From Prevotella sp. P5-92 (GTDB lineage: Bacteria > Bacteroidota > Bacteroidia > Bacteroidales > Bacteroidaceae), in the NCBI RefSeq assembly GCF_002251245.1, contig NZ_NPJG01000098.1, forward strand, positions 1 to 64,000: a stretch of 64,000 nucleotides of DNA, written 5' to 3'. Shown one piece after another: positions 1-10,746 of this stretch. The notes under the pieces are model-generated. The model was not told the origin of the DNA. It was given only the letters and a program-made list of their open reading frames with translations, and did not search any database. The position numbers and the translations under genes are program-made. Each line of letters begins with the position of its first letter. Within the stretch, counting starts at the first letter, position 1.

Positions 1-228
1 TATATAATAACGCGTGCGCGCGCGATACCGAAGTTTTTTCTGCTTGCAACCTTTTGAAGCAGCGAGAGGGCAGGGTGGGGTGAAAAGCGGGAAAAGTTAC
101 CAGTTAACCGTTAACAAGTTAACCTTTTTGTTTTTTTTGTGACGTTTAGGCAGAGGACTGTCCCCTGTCTTAAACTTCCGAAACTCGAGTTAGGTATATT
201 CGGGGTCTTACTCCATGTAAGACCGCAA

Positions 229-344
229 CCCGATGAGTGGCGGATGCTTGGCGGCAATCCGATGAGTGGCGGATGCTTGGCGGCAACCCGATGAGCGGCG
301 GATGCTTGGCAGCAATCCGGTGAGTGGTGGATGCTTGACCGCAA
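229..344. repeat. 29-bp tandem repeat, 4 copies
   Basis: Four consecutive 29-base units start at 229, 258, 287 and 316. Each carries the core GATGAGTGGCGGATGCTTG. Units 1 and 2 are nearly identical, while unit 4 has several substitutions. There are no spacers, so this is a minisatellite and not a CRISPR. Its function is unknown. Confidence 0.9.
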
Positions 345-465
345 CTCTCACCCTCTGCGGATAAAATAATGTGTGTTTCCTTCAGAAACTAACTATAAAT
401 TAGCAAAAAAGCGTGATTTTTCAACTTTTTGATGCTATTTCCTTCGCTTATTCATTTTTTTGGTG

Positions 466-2121
<1,656 letters not shown>

Positions 2122-2220
2122 GCAAATGGACACTGTCTGATAATATTCCGTGGAGAAGTGAAAGTGTTTGGCACGATATTTGCAAGGAGGAAAACAGAGA
2201 ACAACAAAAACAAAGAAAAA

Positions 2221-2856
2221 ATGGAAGAAAACAAGAATATCAACGAAGAGGAGCTGAAGCAACAGGACGTCAACGCCACTGAGGCTGAAAGCGAAAACAT
2301 CGACGGAGCTGACAAAACGTCAGACTCTGAGGCTGTTGCCGGCGATAAGGCTAACGCAGAAAACGAAAATGCCGACGAGAATGTGGCTGCCGAAGAAGAG
2401 GAGAAAGACCCTCTGGAGGAGGCTAACCGACAGATAGAGGAACTGAAAGACAAATATCTCCGCTCGGTGGCTGAGTTTGACAACTACCGCAAACGCACTC
2501 TGAAGGAGAAGGCTGAACTCATACTCAACGGCGGCGAGAAGGCTATCACAGCCATACTGCCAGTGATAGACGATATGGAACGCGCCATTGCCAACGGAGC
2601 AAAGACCGACGACCCGGCTGTGCTCAAAGAGGGCATGGAGCTGATCCACAGTAAGTTTATAAAGGTATTAGAGGGCCTCGGAGTGAAGGCAATAGAAACC
2701 GAAAACGCGGATTTCAATACCGACATTCACGAGGCAATAGCCATGGTGCCTGGCATGGGCGACGACAAGAAGGGCAAGGTGCTCGACTGTGTGCTCACCG
2801 GATATAAGCTCAACGACAAGGTGATCAGACACGCCAAAGTGGCTGTGGGGCAGTGA
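2221..2856 (+). CDS. grpE: Nucleotide exchange factor GrpE
   Basis: The 211-aa protein is the DnaK nucleotide-exchange factor. About the first 60 residues are acidic and low-complexity, rich in E, N and D. A GrpE domain with the typical long helix (LKDKYLRSVAEFDNYRKRT) follows. The C-terminal beta region ends in GYKLNDKVIRHAKVAVGQ, characteristic of the family. I prefer the ATG at 2221 over an in-frame GTG at 2158, because the extra residues are basic and unlike other GrpE N-termini, and an AGGAGG lies upstream. It is directly followed by dnaJ, forming a chaperone pair; dnaK is not in the window. Confidence 0.93.
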   Translation: MEENKNINEEELKQQDVNATEAESENIDGADKTSDSEAVAGDKANAENENADENVAAEEEEKDPLEEANRQIEELKDKYLRSVAEFDNYRKRTLKEKAELILNGGEKAITAILPVIDDMERAIANGAKTDDPAVLKEGMELIHSKFIKVLEGLGVKAIETENADFNTDIHEAIAMVPGMGDDKKGKVLDCVLTGYKLNDKVIRHAKVAVGQ

Positions 2857-2873
2857 AAGACAGAAAGATAGAA

Positions 2874-2912
2874 AAATTGAAATATTGAACGATTGAAGGA
2901 TTGAACAATTGA
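2874..2912. repeat. Octamer microrepeat (ATTGAA-type) in the grpE-dnaJ spacer
   Basis: Five consecutive roughly 8-base units of the form nnATTGAA fill the spacer between grpE and dnaJ. A related block recurs at 17421-17450 after the ribulokinase gene. Its function is unknown. Both blocks lie in spacers within transcription units. Confidence 0.75.
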
Positions 2913-2915
2913 AAG

Positions 2916-4097
2916 ATGGCAAAGAGAGATTATTATGAAGTGCTTGGAGTGGAGAAGGGCGCTTCAGAAGACGAAATAAAGAAGGCTTACAGAAAGATAG
3001 CCATCAAATACCATCCTGACCGAAACCCCGGCAACAAAGAGGCGGAAGAGAAGTTTAAGGAGGCGGCTGAGGCTTATGACGTGCTGCACGACCCGCAGAA
3101 AAGACAGCAGTACGACCAGTTTGGATTCTCCGGACCTGGCGGTGCGGGAGGCGGCTTCGGCGGCTTCGGCGGAGCGTCGATGAATATGGACGACATATTC
3201 TCGATGTTTGGCGACATCTTCGGCGGACATGCTTCGGGCTTCGGCGGATTCAGCGGCTTTGGAGGCTTTGGCGGCGGCGGACAGCGTCGTCCGCAACAGC
3301 ATCGTGGCAACGACCTTCGCCTCAAGGTGAGACTGTCTCTCGAAGAGGTGGCTCAGGGAGTGACAAAGAAGTTTAAGGTACGCAAGGATGTGGTGTGCTC
3401 ACACTGCCATGGAACGGGTTCGGAAGGAGGCGGCGAGACCGAGACTTGTCCTACATGTCATGGTTCGGGTGTCATCAGCCATACCACACAGAGCATCTTC
3501 GGCATGATGCAGACACAAGGCGTCTGTCCTACATGTAACGGAGAAGGCAAGATAATCAAGAACAAGTGTAAGGAATGTGGCGGCACTGGAGTCACCAAAG
3601 GCGAAGAGGTGGTGGAAATCAACATCCCTGCCGGAGTGGCAGAAGGCATGATAGTCAACGTGCCTGGCAAGGGTAATGCCGGCCGTCGAAACGGTATCGC
3701 CGGCGACATCCAGGTGCTGGTGGAAGAAGAGCCTAACGACACCTTCATTCGCGATGGAAAAGACTTGATATACAACCTCTTGCTCGATTTCCCTACAGCA
3801 GCACTTGGAGGCGACGTGGAGATACCTACCATCGACGGAAAGAAACTAAGGGTGAAGATAGACTCTGGCACACAGCCTGGCAAGACCCTAAGACTGAGAT
3901 CGAAAGGTCTGCCCGAGGTGCAGGGATATGGCAATGGTAAGGGCGACATGGTAGTGAATATCAGCGTCTATGTGCCAAAGACATTGAGCCGCGACGAGAA
4001 GAAAGAGCTGGAGAAGATGAAAGACAGCGACAACTTTAAAGGCGACGCCGCCACAAGACGCTCCATCTTCCAGAGGTTCAGGAATTATTTCAATTAA
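2916..4097 (+). CDS. dnaJ: Chaperone DnaJ
   Basis: This 393-aa type I J-protein is the co-chaperone of DnaK. The J domain covers about residues 1-70 with the invariant HPD ([10 protein letters not shown]). It is followed by a Gly/Phe-rich region at about residues 75-130 and four CxxCxGxG zinc-binding motifs ([32 protein letters not shown]). The substrate-binding C-terminal domains come last. Length and domain order are normal. It lies 59 bases after grpE and is probably co-transcribed with it. Confidence 0.97.
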   Translation: MAKRDYYEVLGVEKGASEDEIKKAYRKIAIKYHPDRNPGNKEAEEKFKEAAEAYDVLHDPQKRQQYDQFGFSGPGGAGGGFGGFGGASMNMDDIFSMFGDIFGGHASGFGGFSGFGGFGGGGQRRPQQHRGNDLRLKVRLSLEEVAQGVTKKFKVRKDVVCSHCHGTGSEGGGETETCPTCHGSGVISHTTQSIFGMMQTQGVCPTCNGEGKIIKNKCKECGGTGVTKGEEVVEINIPAGVAEGMIVNVPGKGNAGRRNGIAGDIQVLVEEEPNDTFIRDGKDLIYNLLLDFPTAALGGDVEIPTIDGKKLRVKIDSGTQPGKTLRLRSKGLPEVQGYGNGKGDMVVNISVYVPKTLSRDEKKELEKMKDSDNFKGDAATRRSIFQRFRNYFN

Positions 4098-4154
4098 TGT
4101 GAAGACTCGAGACAAAAGGTGATAGAGTAAAAGACATAACATAATTGCTAATGG

Positions 4155-4195
4155 AATTGAGAATTGGCGTTTATGCCAGTTCTCAATTAGTTTTA
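4155..4195 (+). terminator. Hairpin terminator after dnaJ
   Basis: AATTGAGAATTGGC pairs with GCCAGTTCTCAATT (one mismatch) around a short loop, followed by a T-rich stretch. It sits between dnaJ and folC and ends only 9 bases before the folC ATG, so it may act as an attenuator for folC. Confidence 0.7.
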
Positions 4196-4197
4196 TT

Positions 4198-5487
4198 ATG
4201 AATTACAAAGAAACTACAGAATTTTTGTTCTCCCAACTCCCCATGTTTGAGAGACAAGGAAAGGATGGATATAAAAGCGGACTGGAAAATACATTAGAAC
4301 TCGACTCCATCTATGGACATCCACACAAGGCGTTCAAAACCATTCATGTGGCTGGCACAAACGGCAAGGGAACAGTGTCGCACTCGCTCGCTGCACTGCT
4401 TCAGAACAACGGATATAAGGTCGGCCTGTACACTTCGCCACACCTCGTCGATTTTCGCGAACGCATTCGCATCAACGGGGAATGCATACCCGAAAGCTAT
4501 GTGGTGGATTTCGTGGAGAAGGGTAGGGAGAGGTTTGAAGAGATGAGACCGTCGTTCTTCGAACTGACCACTGCCATGGCTTTCTGCTATTTCCGCGACC
4601 AGGGTGTTGACTTCGCCGTGATAGAGGTGGGACTCGGCGGCAGACTCGACTGCACCAATATCATCACTCCCGAACTCTGCGTGATAACCAACATCAGCTT
4701 CGACCACACCCAGTTTCTCGGCAATACGCTCTCGAGCATAGCAAAGGAAAAGGCGGGTATAATAAAAAGAGGTGTACCAGTGGTGATTGGAGAGACATAC
4801 ACCGAGACACGACGTGTGTTTGAACAGGTGGCCGACGAAATGGATGCTCCCATAGTCTTCGCCGAAAACAAAAGGGAAGTGACCGATGCCGACGACAACA
4901 TTAACGGCGAGATCGACTACTTCACCACACACTACGGGAAGATAAAGAGCCGCATGGCGGGAAGCTATCAGAAAAAGAACGCCAACACCATCCTCACCGC
5001 TTACTCCGTGTTGGTGAACCTCGGCATCGCCTCTGCAGACAGAGACATTGTAGCAGATGCAATGTACAACGTGGCACAGATGACCGGACTTAGAGGACGA
5101 TGGCAGACCGTAGGCACGAAGCCATTGGTGGTGTGCGACACAGGACATAACGTGGCTGCATGGCTCTATCTCGACCCGCAGATCAGGGCAGTGAAATGCA
5201 AAAACAGGCATATCGTCTTCGGAATGGTAGGCGACAAAGACATAGAGACAGTGGCGGAAATGCTGCCTAAAGAGGCCAAATACTATTTTACACAAGCAGA
5301 TAGCCATAGAGCGATAAAATCGGAAGACGTGAAGGCTATAGGAGAAAGAAACAACTTGAATGGCGATGCATATAGCACTGTGGCTGAGGCATATAAGGCG
5401 GCATTGCAAAATGCCGGAGAAGATGATTTTATCTTCGTCGGAGGCAGCAGTTATGTAGTGGCCGATTTCTTGTCAAATTGCTTTTAG
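4198..5487 (+). CDS. folC: Bifunctional folylpolyglutamate/dihydrofolate synthase
   Basis: The 429-aa Mur-ligase-type enzyme adds glutamate to (dihydro)folates in an ATP-dependent reaction in the cytoplasm. The P-loop is VAGTNGKGTVSHSLA at about residue 52. The folate-loop region around SPHLVDFRERIRING and the VGLGGRLDCTN segment are typical of FolC. Length is normal for the family. The gene has its own hairpin on each side and is probably a single-gene unit. Confidence 0.93.
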   Translation: MNYKETTEFLFSQLPMFERQGKDGYKSGLENTLELDSIYGHPHKAFKTIHVAGTNGKGTVSHSLAALLQNNGYKVGLYTSPHLVDFRERIRINGECIPESYVVDFVEKGRERFEEMRPSFFELTTAMAFCYFRDQGVDFAVIEVGLGGRLDCTNIITPELCVITNISFDHTQFLGNTLSSIAKEKAGIIKRGVPVVIGETYTETRRVFEQVADEMDAPIVFAENKREVTDADDNINGEIDYFTTHYGKIKSRMAGSYQKKNANTILTAYSVLVNLGIASADRDIVADAMYNVAQMTGLRGRWQTVGTKPLVVCDTGHNVAAWLYLDPQIRAVKCKNRHIVFGMVGDKDIETVAEMLPKEAKYYFTQADSHRAIKSEDVKAIGERNNLNGDAYSTVAEAYKAALQNAGEDDFIFVGGSSYVVADFLSNCF

Positions 5488-5495
5488 GTGTTTTT

Positions 5496-5519
5496 AACAC
5501 TAAAAAAAGTGTTTTTTTT
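5496..5519 (+). terminator. Rho-independent terminator after folC
   Basis: AACACT and AGTGTT form a 6-bp stem with an A-rich loop, followed by an uninterrupted T tract. It begins 8 bases after the folC stop and separates folC from the galactose genes. Confidence 0.6.
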
Positions 5520-5529
5520 GCAGTTATTC

Positions 5530-5560
5530 TTGCAAGTGTAGAATTTTTTTTGTTACTTTG
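5530..5560 (+). promoter_or_regulatory. Candidate promoter of the galactose unit
   Basis: TTACTTTG at 5553-5560 is close to the TAnnTTTG -7 consensus, with a TTG-containing element about 20 bases upstream. It lies 46 bases before the mutarotase start. Confidence 0.5.
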
Positions 5561-5605
5561 CAGTCAAGTTAAAACATTAAAGTAATAACTAAAAACATTT
5601 GCAAT

Positions 5606-6697
5606 ATGACAAGCACTACAGAAAATGCGAATCTGTGTGGTCTGAATCGCAAGGATTTCCAGACCACAATCAACGGTAAGAAAACCGATTTATACATATT
5701 GAGAAACCGAAAGGGTTTCGAGGTTGCAATATCTAATTACGGTGGAGCAATCTGTGCCATTATGGTTCCCGATAAAGACGGTAAGGTGGCTAACGTCGTT
5801 CAGGGCTTCGACAGCATCCAGGCTCTCATGGAGACCGACGAGATCTATCGCTCAACACTGATTGGACGCTACGGCAACCGCATCTGCAAAGGACAGTTTG
5901 TATTGAACGGCAAAGAGTATCATCTTGCCACAAACGATGGCCCTAACCACCTGCACGGAGGTAAGAAAGGATTTAACGTGCGCGTATGGGACGCCAAACA
6001 GATGGGGCCTCGTGCTCTTGCACTCAACTATACATCGCCCTACGGTGAGGAGTGCTTCTCGGGTGAGATGAAGGTGACTGTAGAATTCACTTTCACCGAC
6101 GACAACGAACTCGTGATAGAGTATCTCGCCACCACCAACAAGAAGACCATCTGCTGTCTGACACACCACGCATTCTTCTCTCTCTCAGGCATCGCCAACC
6201 CGACTGCCACCATCGAGAACCAGATATGCGAAATCAATTCCGACTTCTACCTGCCTATCGACGCTACCAGCATCCCTACAGGCGAAATACTTAAGGTGGA
6301 AGGCACTCCATTCGACTTCCGCAAGCCAAAGGCATTCGGACTGGAGATTGACGCCGACAACGAGCAGATAAAGAACGGTTCGGGCTACGACCACAACTAC
6401 GTGCTCAACAAGAGAGAGGAAGGCGAACTGAGCTTCGCGGCAAGAGTGACCGAGCCAGAGAGCGGACGTACTCTCGAGGTCTATACCACCGAACCGGGTA
6501 TGCAGCTTTATACAGCCAACTTCTGCACCGGAAAAGTTGGACAGCATGGCGCAACCTTCCCCAAGCGCTCGGCTGTATGTCTTGAATGTCAGCACTTCCC
6601 CGACACTCCAAACCGCCCATACTTCCCTTCTGTAGTACTCCGCCCCGAGCAGCAGTATAAGCAGAAGACCATTTACAAGTTTGGCATAGCAAAATAA
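5606..6697 (+). CDS. galM: Aldose 1-epimerase (mutarotase), cytoplasmic
   Basis: The 363-aa protein interconverts alpha and beta anomers of aldoses, mainly galactose. There is no signal peptide. Family motifs are the RYGNRI segment, the catalytic histidine region HLHGGKKGFNVRVWDA, the second histidine region (THHAFFSL, equivalent to NHSYFNL) and the glutamate-containing LECQHFPDTPN near the C-terminus. It is the first gene of a unit with the transporter and galactokinase, which fits supply of alpha-galactose to GalK. A second, exported paralogue lies at 9549. Confidence 0.92.
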   Translation: MTSTTENANLCGLNRKDFQTTINGKKTDLYILRNRKGFEVAISNYGGAICAIMVPDKDGKVANVVQGFDSIQALMETDEIYRSTLIGRYGNRICKGQFVLNGKEYHLATNDGPNHLHGGKKGFNVRVWDAKQMGPRALALNYTSPYGEECFSGEMKVTVEFTFTDDNELVIEYLATTNKKTICCLTHHAFFSLSGIANPTATIENQICEINSDFYLPIDATSIPTGEILKVEGTPFDFRKPKAFGLEIDADNEQIKNGSGYDHNYVLNKREEGELSFAARVTEPESGRTLEVYTTEPGMQLYTANFCTGKVGQHGATFPKRSAVCLECQHFPDTPNRPYFPSVVLRPEQQYKQKTIYKFGIAK

Positions 6698-6714
6698 ACC
6701 AAATGAAACGACAT

Positions 6715-6754
6715 AATCCATGCCTTATATATATAAATATGTGGGGCATGGATT
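6715..6754 (+). promoter_or_regulatory. Intercistronic hairpin between mutarotase and transporter genes
   Basis: AATCCATGCC at 6715-6724 pairs perfectly with GGCATGGATT at 6745-6754 around an AT-rich loop. No T-run follows, so partial termination, attenuation or mRNA stabilisation is likelier than full termination. Confidence 0.6.
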
Positions 6755-6808
6755 TACTGCGTTAATAACAAAAGCAAAGAATTAACAACAATAATAACTT
6801 AAAAAACA

Positions 6809-8116
6809 ATGTCAGAAACACAGAAAAGACAAGGAAGTTTCATTGCCATCATCACAATGTTCTTCCTTTATGCAATGATCTCGTTTGTCACTAACCTCGC
6901 GGCTCCTATTGGCGTCATCTGGAAGAACCAGCCTGAGATAGGTGGCAGCAACCTCTTGGGTATGATGGGAAACTTCATGAACTTCTTCGCTTATCTGTTC
7001 ATGGGTATTCCTGCAGGAAAGTTCCTTACTAAGATTGGATATAAGAAAACAGCTCTCCTCGGTATCGGAGTGGGATTCATCGGCGTGCTCATCCAGTATC
7101 TGTCTGGAATGGGAACAGGACTGACGGGATTCTACATCTACCTCCTCGGCGCTTTCGTGTCAGGATTCTCGGTTTGTCTGCTCAACACCGTGGTAAACCC
7201 AATGCTCAACCTCATAGGTGGCGGCGGCAACCGTGGTAACCAGCTCAACCTCATCGGCGGTTCACTCAACTCGCTGTCAGGCACACTCACCCCGATGTTC
7301 GTAGGTGCTCTTATCGGAACAGTGACCGCAAGCACACAGATGGCAGATATCAACCTCGTGCTTTACATCGCAATGGCTGTGTTCGCCGGTGCTTTCATCG
7401 CACTCCTCTTCATTCCTATCGAAGACCCAGAGATTGGCAAGGTGACTTCTGCCACCAAGTTTGAACACTCTCCATGGTCATTCCGTCACTGTGTACTCGG
7501 CGTGGTTGCAATCTTCGTGTATGTGGGTGTGGAGATCGGTATCCCTGGAACTCTTAACTTCTATATCGCCGACACCAGCGAGAGAGGTGCTGGTATCATG
7601 GCCAACGCAGCAGCCATCGGTGGTTTCGTGGCAGGAACATACTGGTTGCTGATGCTCGTCGGACGATTCATCTCAGGCTTTATCGCCGACAAGGTGTCGT
7701 CGAAGGTACTGATGCTGTGCACATCGGGTGCAGGCATGGTTCTCGTGGTTCTCGCCATGATATCGCCAAAGACGATGACCGCTTCCATGCCGCTCTTCAC
7801 TGGCAGCTCGTTTGAGATGACAGTAGTGCCACTGAGCGCCTTGTTCCTCGTGCTCTGCGGACTCTGCACCTCAGTGATGTGGGCATCGATATTCAATCTT
7901 GCCACTGAGGGTCTCGGCAAATATACCGCACAGGCTTCGGGTATATTCATGATGATGGTTGTCGGAGGAGGCGTATTGCCACTCATCCAGAACTTTATCG
8001 CCGACAATGCTGGATATATGATCAGCTATATCGTTCCTCTCGTCGCATTGGCATACATGTTCTGGTATGCATTGCTCGGATCGAAGAACGTGAATAAAGA
8101 CATCCCGGTTGACTAA
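6809..8116 (+). CDS. MFS sugar transporter, GluP/FucP type
   Basis: The 435-aa inner-membrane protein has about 12 hydrophobic segments and the character of the FucP/GluP (glucose/galactose:proton symporter) branch of the major facilitator superfamily. The loop GIPAGKFLTKIGYKKTALLG matches the MFS A-motif region. Its position between a galM and galK implies galactose, or galactose plus glucose, as substrate; this is inference from context. Confidence 0.87.
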   Translation: MSETQKRQGSFIAIITMFFLYAMISFVTNLAAPIGVIWKNQPEIGGSNLLGMMGNFMNFFAYLFMGIPAGKFLTKIGYKKTALLGIGVGFIGVLIQYLSGMGTGLTGFYIYLLGAFVSGFSVCLLNTVVNPMLNLIGGGGNRGNQLNLIGGSLNSLSGTLTPMFVGALIGTVTASTQMADINLVLYIAMAVFAGAFIALLFIPIEDPEIGKVTSATKFEHSPWSFRHCVLGVVAIFVYVGVEIGIPGTLNFYIADTSERGAGIMANAAAIGGFVAGTYWLLMLVGRFISGFIADKVSSKVLMLCTSGAGMVLVVLAMISPKTMTASMPLFTGSSFEMTVVPLSALFLVLCGLCTSVMWASIFNLATEGLGKYTAQASGIFMMMVVGGGVLPLIQNFIADNAGYMISYIVPLVALAYMFWYALLGSKNVNKDIPVD

Positions 8117-8146
8117 CTTTATTATTAACAATATCAAAAAACATTT

Positions 8147-9307
8147 ATGGAAATAGAATTTGTAAGAAGTCGCTTCATTAAGCACTTTGACGGTAAGACA
8201 GGTAATCTTTATGCATCGCCTGGACGTATCAACCTCATTGGTGAACATACCGACTATAACGGCGGGTTCGTCTTCCCCGGAGCTGTGGATAAGGGCATGC
8301 TCTGTGAGATACGTCCTAATGGCACAAACACTATAATGTGTTACTCTATCGACCTCAAGGATCGTGTTGAGTTTAAGGTTGACGACCCCCAGGGTCCACG
8401 AGCAAGCTGGGCACGCTATATCTATGGTGTGGTTCAGGAGATGCGCAAACTCGGTGTGGATGTCAAGGGATTCAACACCGCTTTTGCAGGCGACGTGCCA
8501 CTCGGTGCAGGAATGTCGTCTTCTGCAGCACTCGAGAGCTGCTATGCCTTCGCGCTCAACGACCTCTTCGGCGACAACAAAGTGTCGAAATGGGATATGG
8601 TGTTGGCAGGACAGGCCACTGAGCATAACTACTGCGGTGTAAACTGCGGTATCATGGACCAGTTCGCAAGTGTCTTCGGCAAGGCTGGTTGCCTTATGCG
8701 TCTTGACTGCCGCAGCCGTGAGTTCGAGTATTTCCCATTCAATCCTGAGGGCTACAAACTCGTGTTGCTCGACTCTGTAGTGAAGCATGAGCTCGCCGGT
8801 TCGCCATATAACGACCGCCGCAACAGCTGCGAGAATGTGGTTAAGCACATCGCCGCTAAGCATCCGGAAGGCAAGTTTGAGACTCTGCGCGACTGCACAT
8901 GGGAACAGCTCGACGAGGTAAGGGCTGAGGTAGGCGAGGAAGACTACAAGCGCGCTAAGTTTGTACTCGGAGAGAAAGACCGCGTACTTGCCGTTTGCGA
9001 CGCACTCAACGCTGGCGACTATGAGACAGTGGGACAGAAGATGTACGAGACTCACTACGGACTATCGAAAGAGTATGAGGTGTCGTGCGAAGAACTCGAC
9101 TTCCTCAACGACATTGCCAAGGAGAACGGCGTGACTGGTAGCCGCATCATGGGCGGTGGCTTCGGCGGTTGCACCATCAACCTTGTCAAGGAAGAGCTCT
9201 ACGATAAGTTCATCGCTGACGCAAAGGAGAAGTTTGCCGCAAAATACGGACACGCTCCAAAGGTTTACGACGTGGTCATCGGCGACGGTTCAAGAAGAAT
9301 CGAGTAA
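8147..9307 (+). CDS. galK: Galactokinase
   Basis: The 386-aa GHMP kinase phosphorylates galactose to galactose-1-phosphate. The galactokinase signature PGRINLIGEHTDYNGG lies near residue 25. The ATP-binding GHMP motif (PLGAGMSSSAALE) is near residue 119, and the C-terminal motif GGGFGGCTINLV is present. It follows the transporter by 30 bases and ends the galactose unit before a strong hairpin. galT and galE are not in the window. Confidence 0.96.
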   Translation: MEIEFVRSRFIKHFDGKTGNLYASPGRINLIGEHTDYNGGFVFPGAVDKGMLCEIRPNGTNTIMCYSIDLKDRVEFKVDDPQGPRASWARYIYGVVQEMRKLGVDVKGFNTAFAGDVPLGAGMSSSAALESCYAFALNDLFGDNKVSKWDMVLAGQATEHNYCGVNCGIMDQFASVFGKAGCLMRLDCRSREFEYFPFNPEGYKLVLLDSVVKHELAGSPYNDRRNSCENVVKHIAAKHPEGKFETLRDCTWEQLDEVRAEVGEEDYKRAKFVLGEKDRVLAVCDALNAGDYETVGQKMYETHYGLSKEYEVSCEELDFLNDIAKENGVTGSRIMGGGFGGCTINLVKEELYDKFIADAKEKFAAKYGHAPKVYDVVIGDGSRRIE

Positions 9308-9336
9308 CTCTCGGTTACACCTTATTATATAATATA

Positions 9337-9371
9337 AAGCGCAGGAATCAGACAATTCTTGCGCTTTTATT
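9337..9371 (+). terminator. Terminator after galK
   Basis: AAGCGCAGGAAT pairs with ATTCTTGCGCTT (one G-T wobble) and is followed by TTTTATTGTTTT. It separates the galactose unit from the arabinose regulon. Confidence 0.85.
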
Positions 9372-9429
9372 GTTTTATGTCAATTTTATGCCTCATTTTG
9401 GCCTATAAATGGACAAAATAGTCAATAAA

Positions 9430-9446
9430 AGTGTAAATATTACACT
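9430..9446. promoter_or_regulatory. 17-bp palindrome, candidate AraR operator
   Basis: AGTGTAAATATTACACT is a perfect dyad (7-3-7) that lies 26 bases upstream of the -33 box of the arabinose unit. A Nudix-type AraR regulator is encoded three genes downstream. Assignment to AraR is inference from position; I found no second copy in this window. Confidence 0.45.
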
Positions 9447-9472
9447 AATAATAAAAAAAAACAGCAAAAATG

Positions 9473-9503
9473 TTTGTCATATCAAAAAAAAGTCGTAACT
9501 TAG
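9473..9503 (+). promoter_or_regulatory. Promoter of the arabinose regulon
   Basis: TTTG at 9473-9476 and TAACTTAG at 9496-9503 are separated by 19 bases, matching the Bacteroidota promoter architecture. It lies 45 bases before the lipoprotein mutarotase start and downstream of the 17-bp palindrome. Confidence 0.7.
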
Positions 9504-9548
9504 CGCACAAATTAAGAACAATCTTAAAATTAAACTAAAAACAAGCTC

Positions 9549-10715
9549 ATGAAGAGACAGATTCAGTTATCTATCTTGGGTGTAGGTATGCTCGCGATAG
9601 CAGCAAGTTGCACCTCAGGTCAGCAGGCTACCGAGACCGTTTCTGGTCTGAATCCTGCACAGTTCGATTCGGTAATCAACGGAAAGAAGACCGCTCTTTA
9701 CACGTTGAAGAACAGTAACGGCATGGAAGTGTGTATCACCAACTTCGGTGCACGTGTGGTATCGCTGGTCGTTCCTGACAAGGACGGAAAGCCCACCGAT
9801 GTAGTGCTCGGTTATGACAATATCGCACAGTATGCCGACATCAAGAATTCTCCAAGCGACTTCGGTTCTTCGGTAGGACGTTATGCCAACCGCATCAACC
9901 AAGGCAAGATCACCGTTGAAGGCAAGGAGTATCAACTGCCACAAAACAATTTCGGACACTGTCTCCATGGCGGTTTCACCGGATGGATGTATCAGGTGTA
10001 TGACGCAGAACAGCTCAACGACTCAACTCTGAAATGCACTATAGTATCGCCCGACGGCGACAACGGCTTCCCTGGCACAGTGACTGCCACCACTACTTAC
10101 ACCGTATTGAGCAACAATACGCTCGACATCCAGTGGGAGGCAACAACAGACAAGGAGACTATCATTAACCAGACCAACCACAGCTATTTCAACCTCAACG
10201 GCGACCCGTCGCAGGTGGGTACCGACATGGTGCTCTATGTTAATGCCGACAACTACACTCCAGCCGACAAGACATATATGACAACAGGCGAAATAGCACC
10301 CGTGGAAGGCACCCCAATGGACTTCCGCAATCCACATGCCATAGCAGAGACCATCTGCGACACCACGTTCCAGCAGATAAAGAACGCCAGCGGTTATGAC
10401 CACAACTGGTGTCTTAACACCTATAAGGACGGAAAGGGAGACGACACACAGGTGTGCGCTTCGCTCTATTCTCCAAAGACTGGCATCTTCCTCGAGATGT
10501 ACACCAACGAACCTGGTGTTCAGGTATATACAGGCAACTTCCAGGGCACAGGAATATCTTGCAAGCACGGCATTAAATATCCTAAGCAGGTGTCGGTATG
10601 TCTTGAAAGCCAGAAATATCCTGACTCTCCAAACAAGAAAGACTGGCCACAGCCATACCTGAAGCCAGGCGAGAAGTACTATAGCCACTGTGCATACAAA
10701 TTCTCTGTAAAGTAA
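9549..10715 (+). CDS. Aldose 1-epimerase, exported lipoprotein
   Basis: The 388-aa mutarotase has a lipoprotein signal peptide ending in a lipobox (AIAASC, Cys at about residue 21), so it should act on sugars outside the cytoplasm. Catalytic regions are HCLHGGFTGWMYQ, NQTNHSYFNLNG and LESQKYPDSPN. It begins a unit after its own promoter and is followed 31 bases later by an SSS symporter. By analogy to the Bacteroides arabinose locus, as I recall it, it is probably the arabinose-linked mutarotase (AraM-like) and not part of galactose metabolism. It is clearly paralogous to the cytoplasmic enzyme at 5606. Confidence 0.88.
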   Translation: MKRQIQLSILGVGMLAIAASCTSGQQATETVSGLNPAQFDSVINGKKTALYTLKNSNGMEVCITNFGARVVSLVVPDKDGKPTDVVLGYDNIAQYADIKNSPSDFGSSVGRYANRINQGKITVEGKEYQLPQNNFGHCLHGGFTGWMYQVYDAEQLNDSTLKCTIVSPDGDNGFPGTVTATTTYTVLSNNTLDIQWEATTDKETIINQTNHSYFNLNGDPSQVGTDMVLYVNADNYTPADKTYMTTGEIAPVEGTPMDFRNPHAIAETICDTTFQQIKNASGYDHNWCLNTYKDGKGDDTQVCASLYSPKTGIFLEMYTNEPGVQVYTGNFQGTGISCKHGIKYPKQVSVCLESQKYPDSPNKKDWPQPYLKPGEKYYSHCAYKFSVK

Positions 10716-10746
10716 AGAATAAACAAACTTAATCAAATAAAAAACA

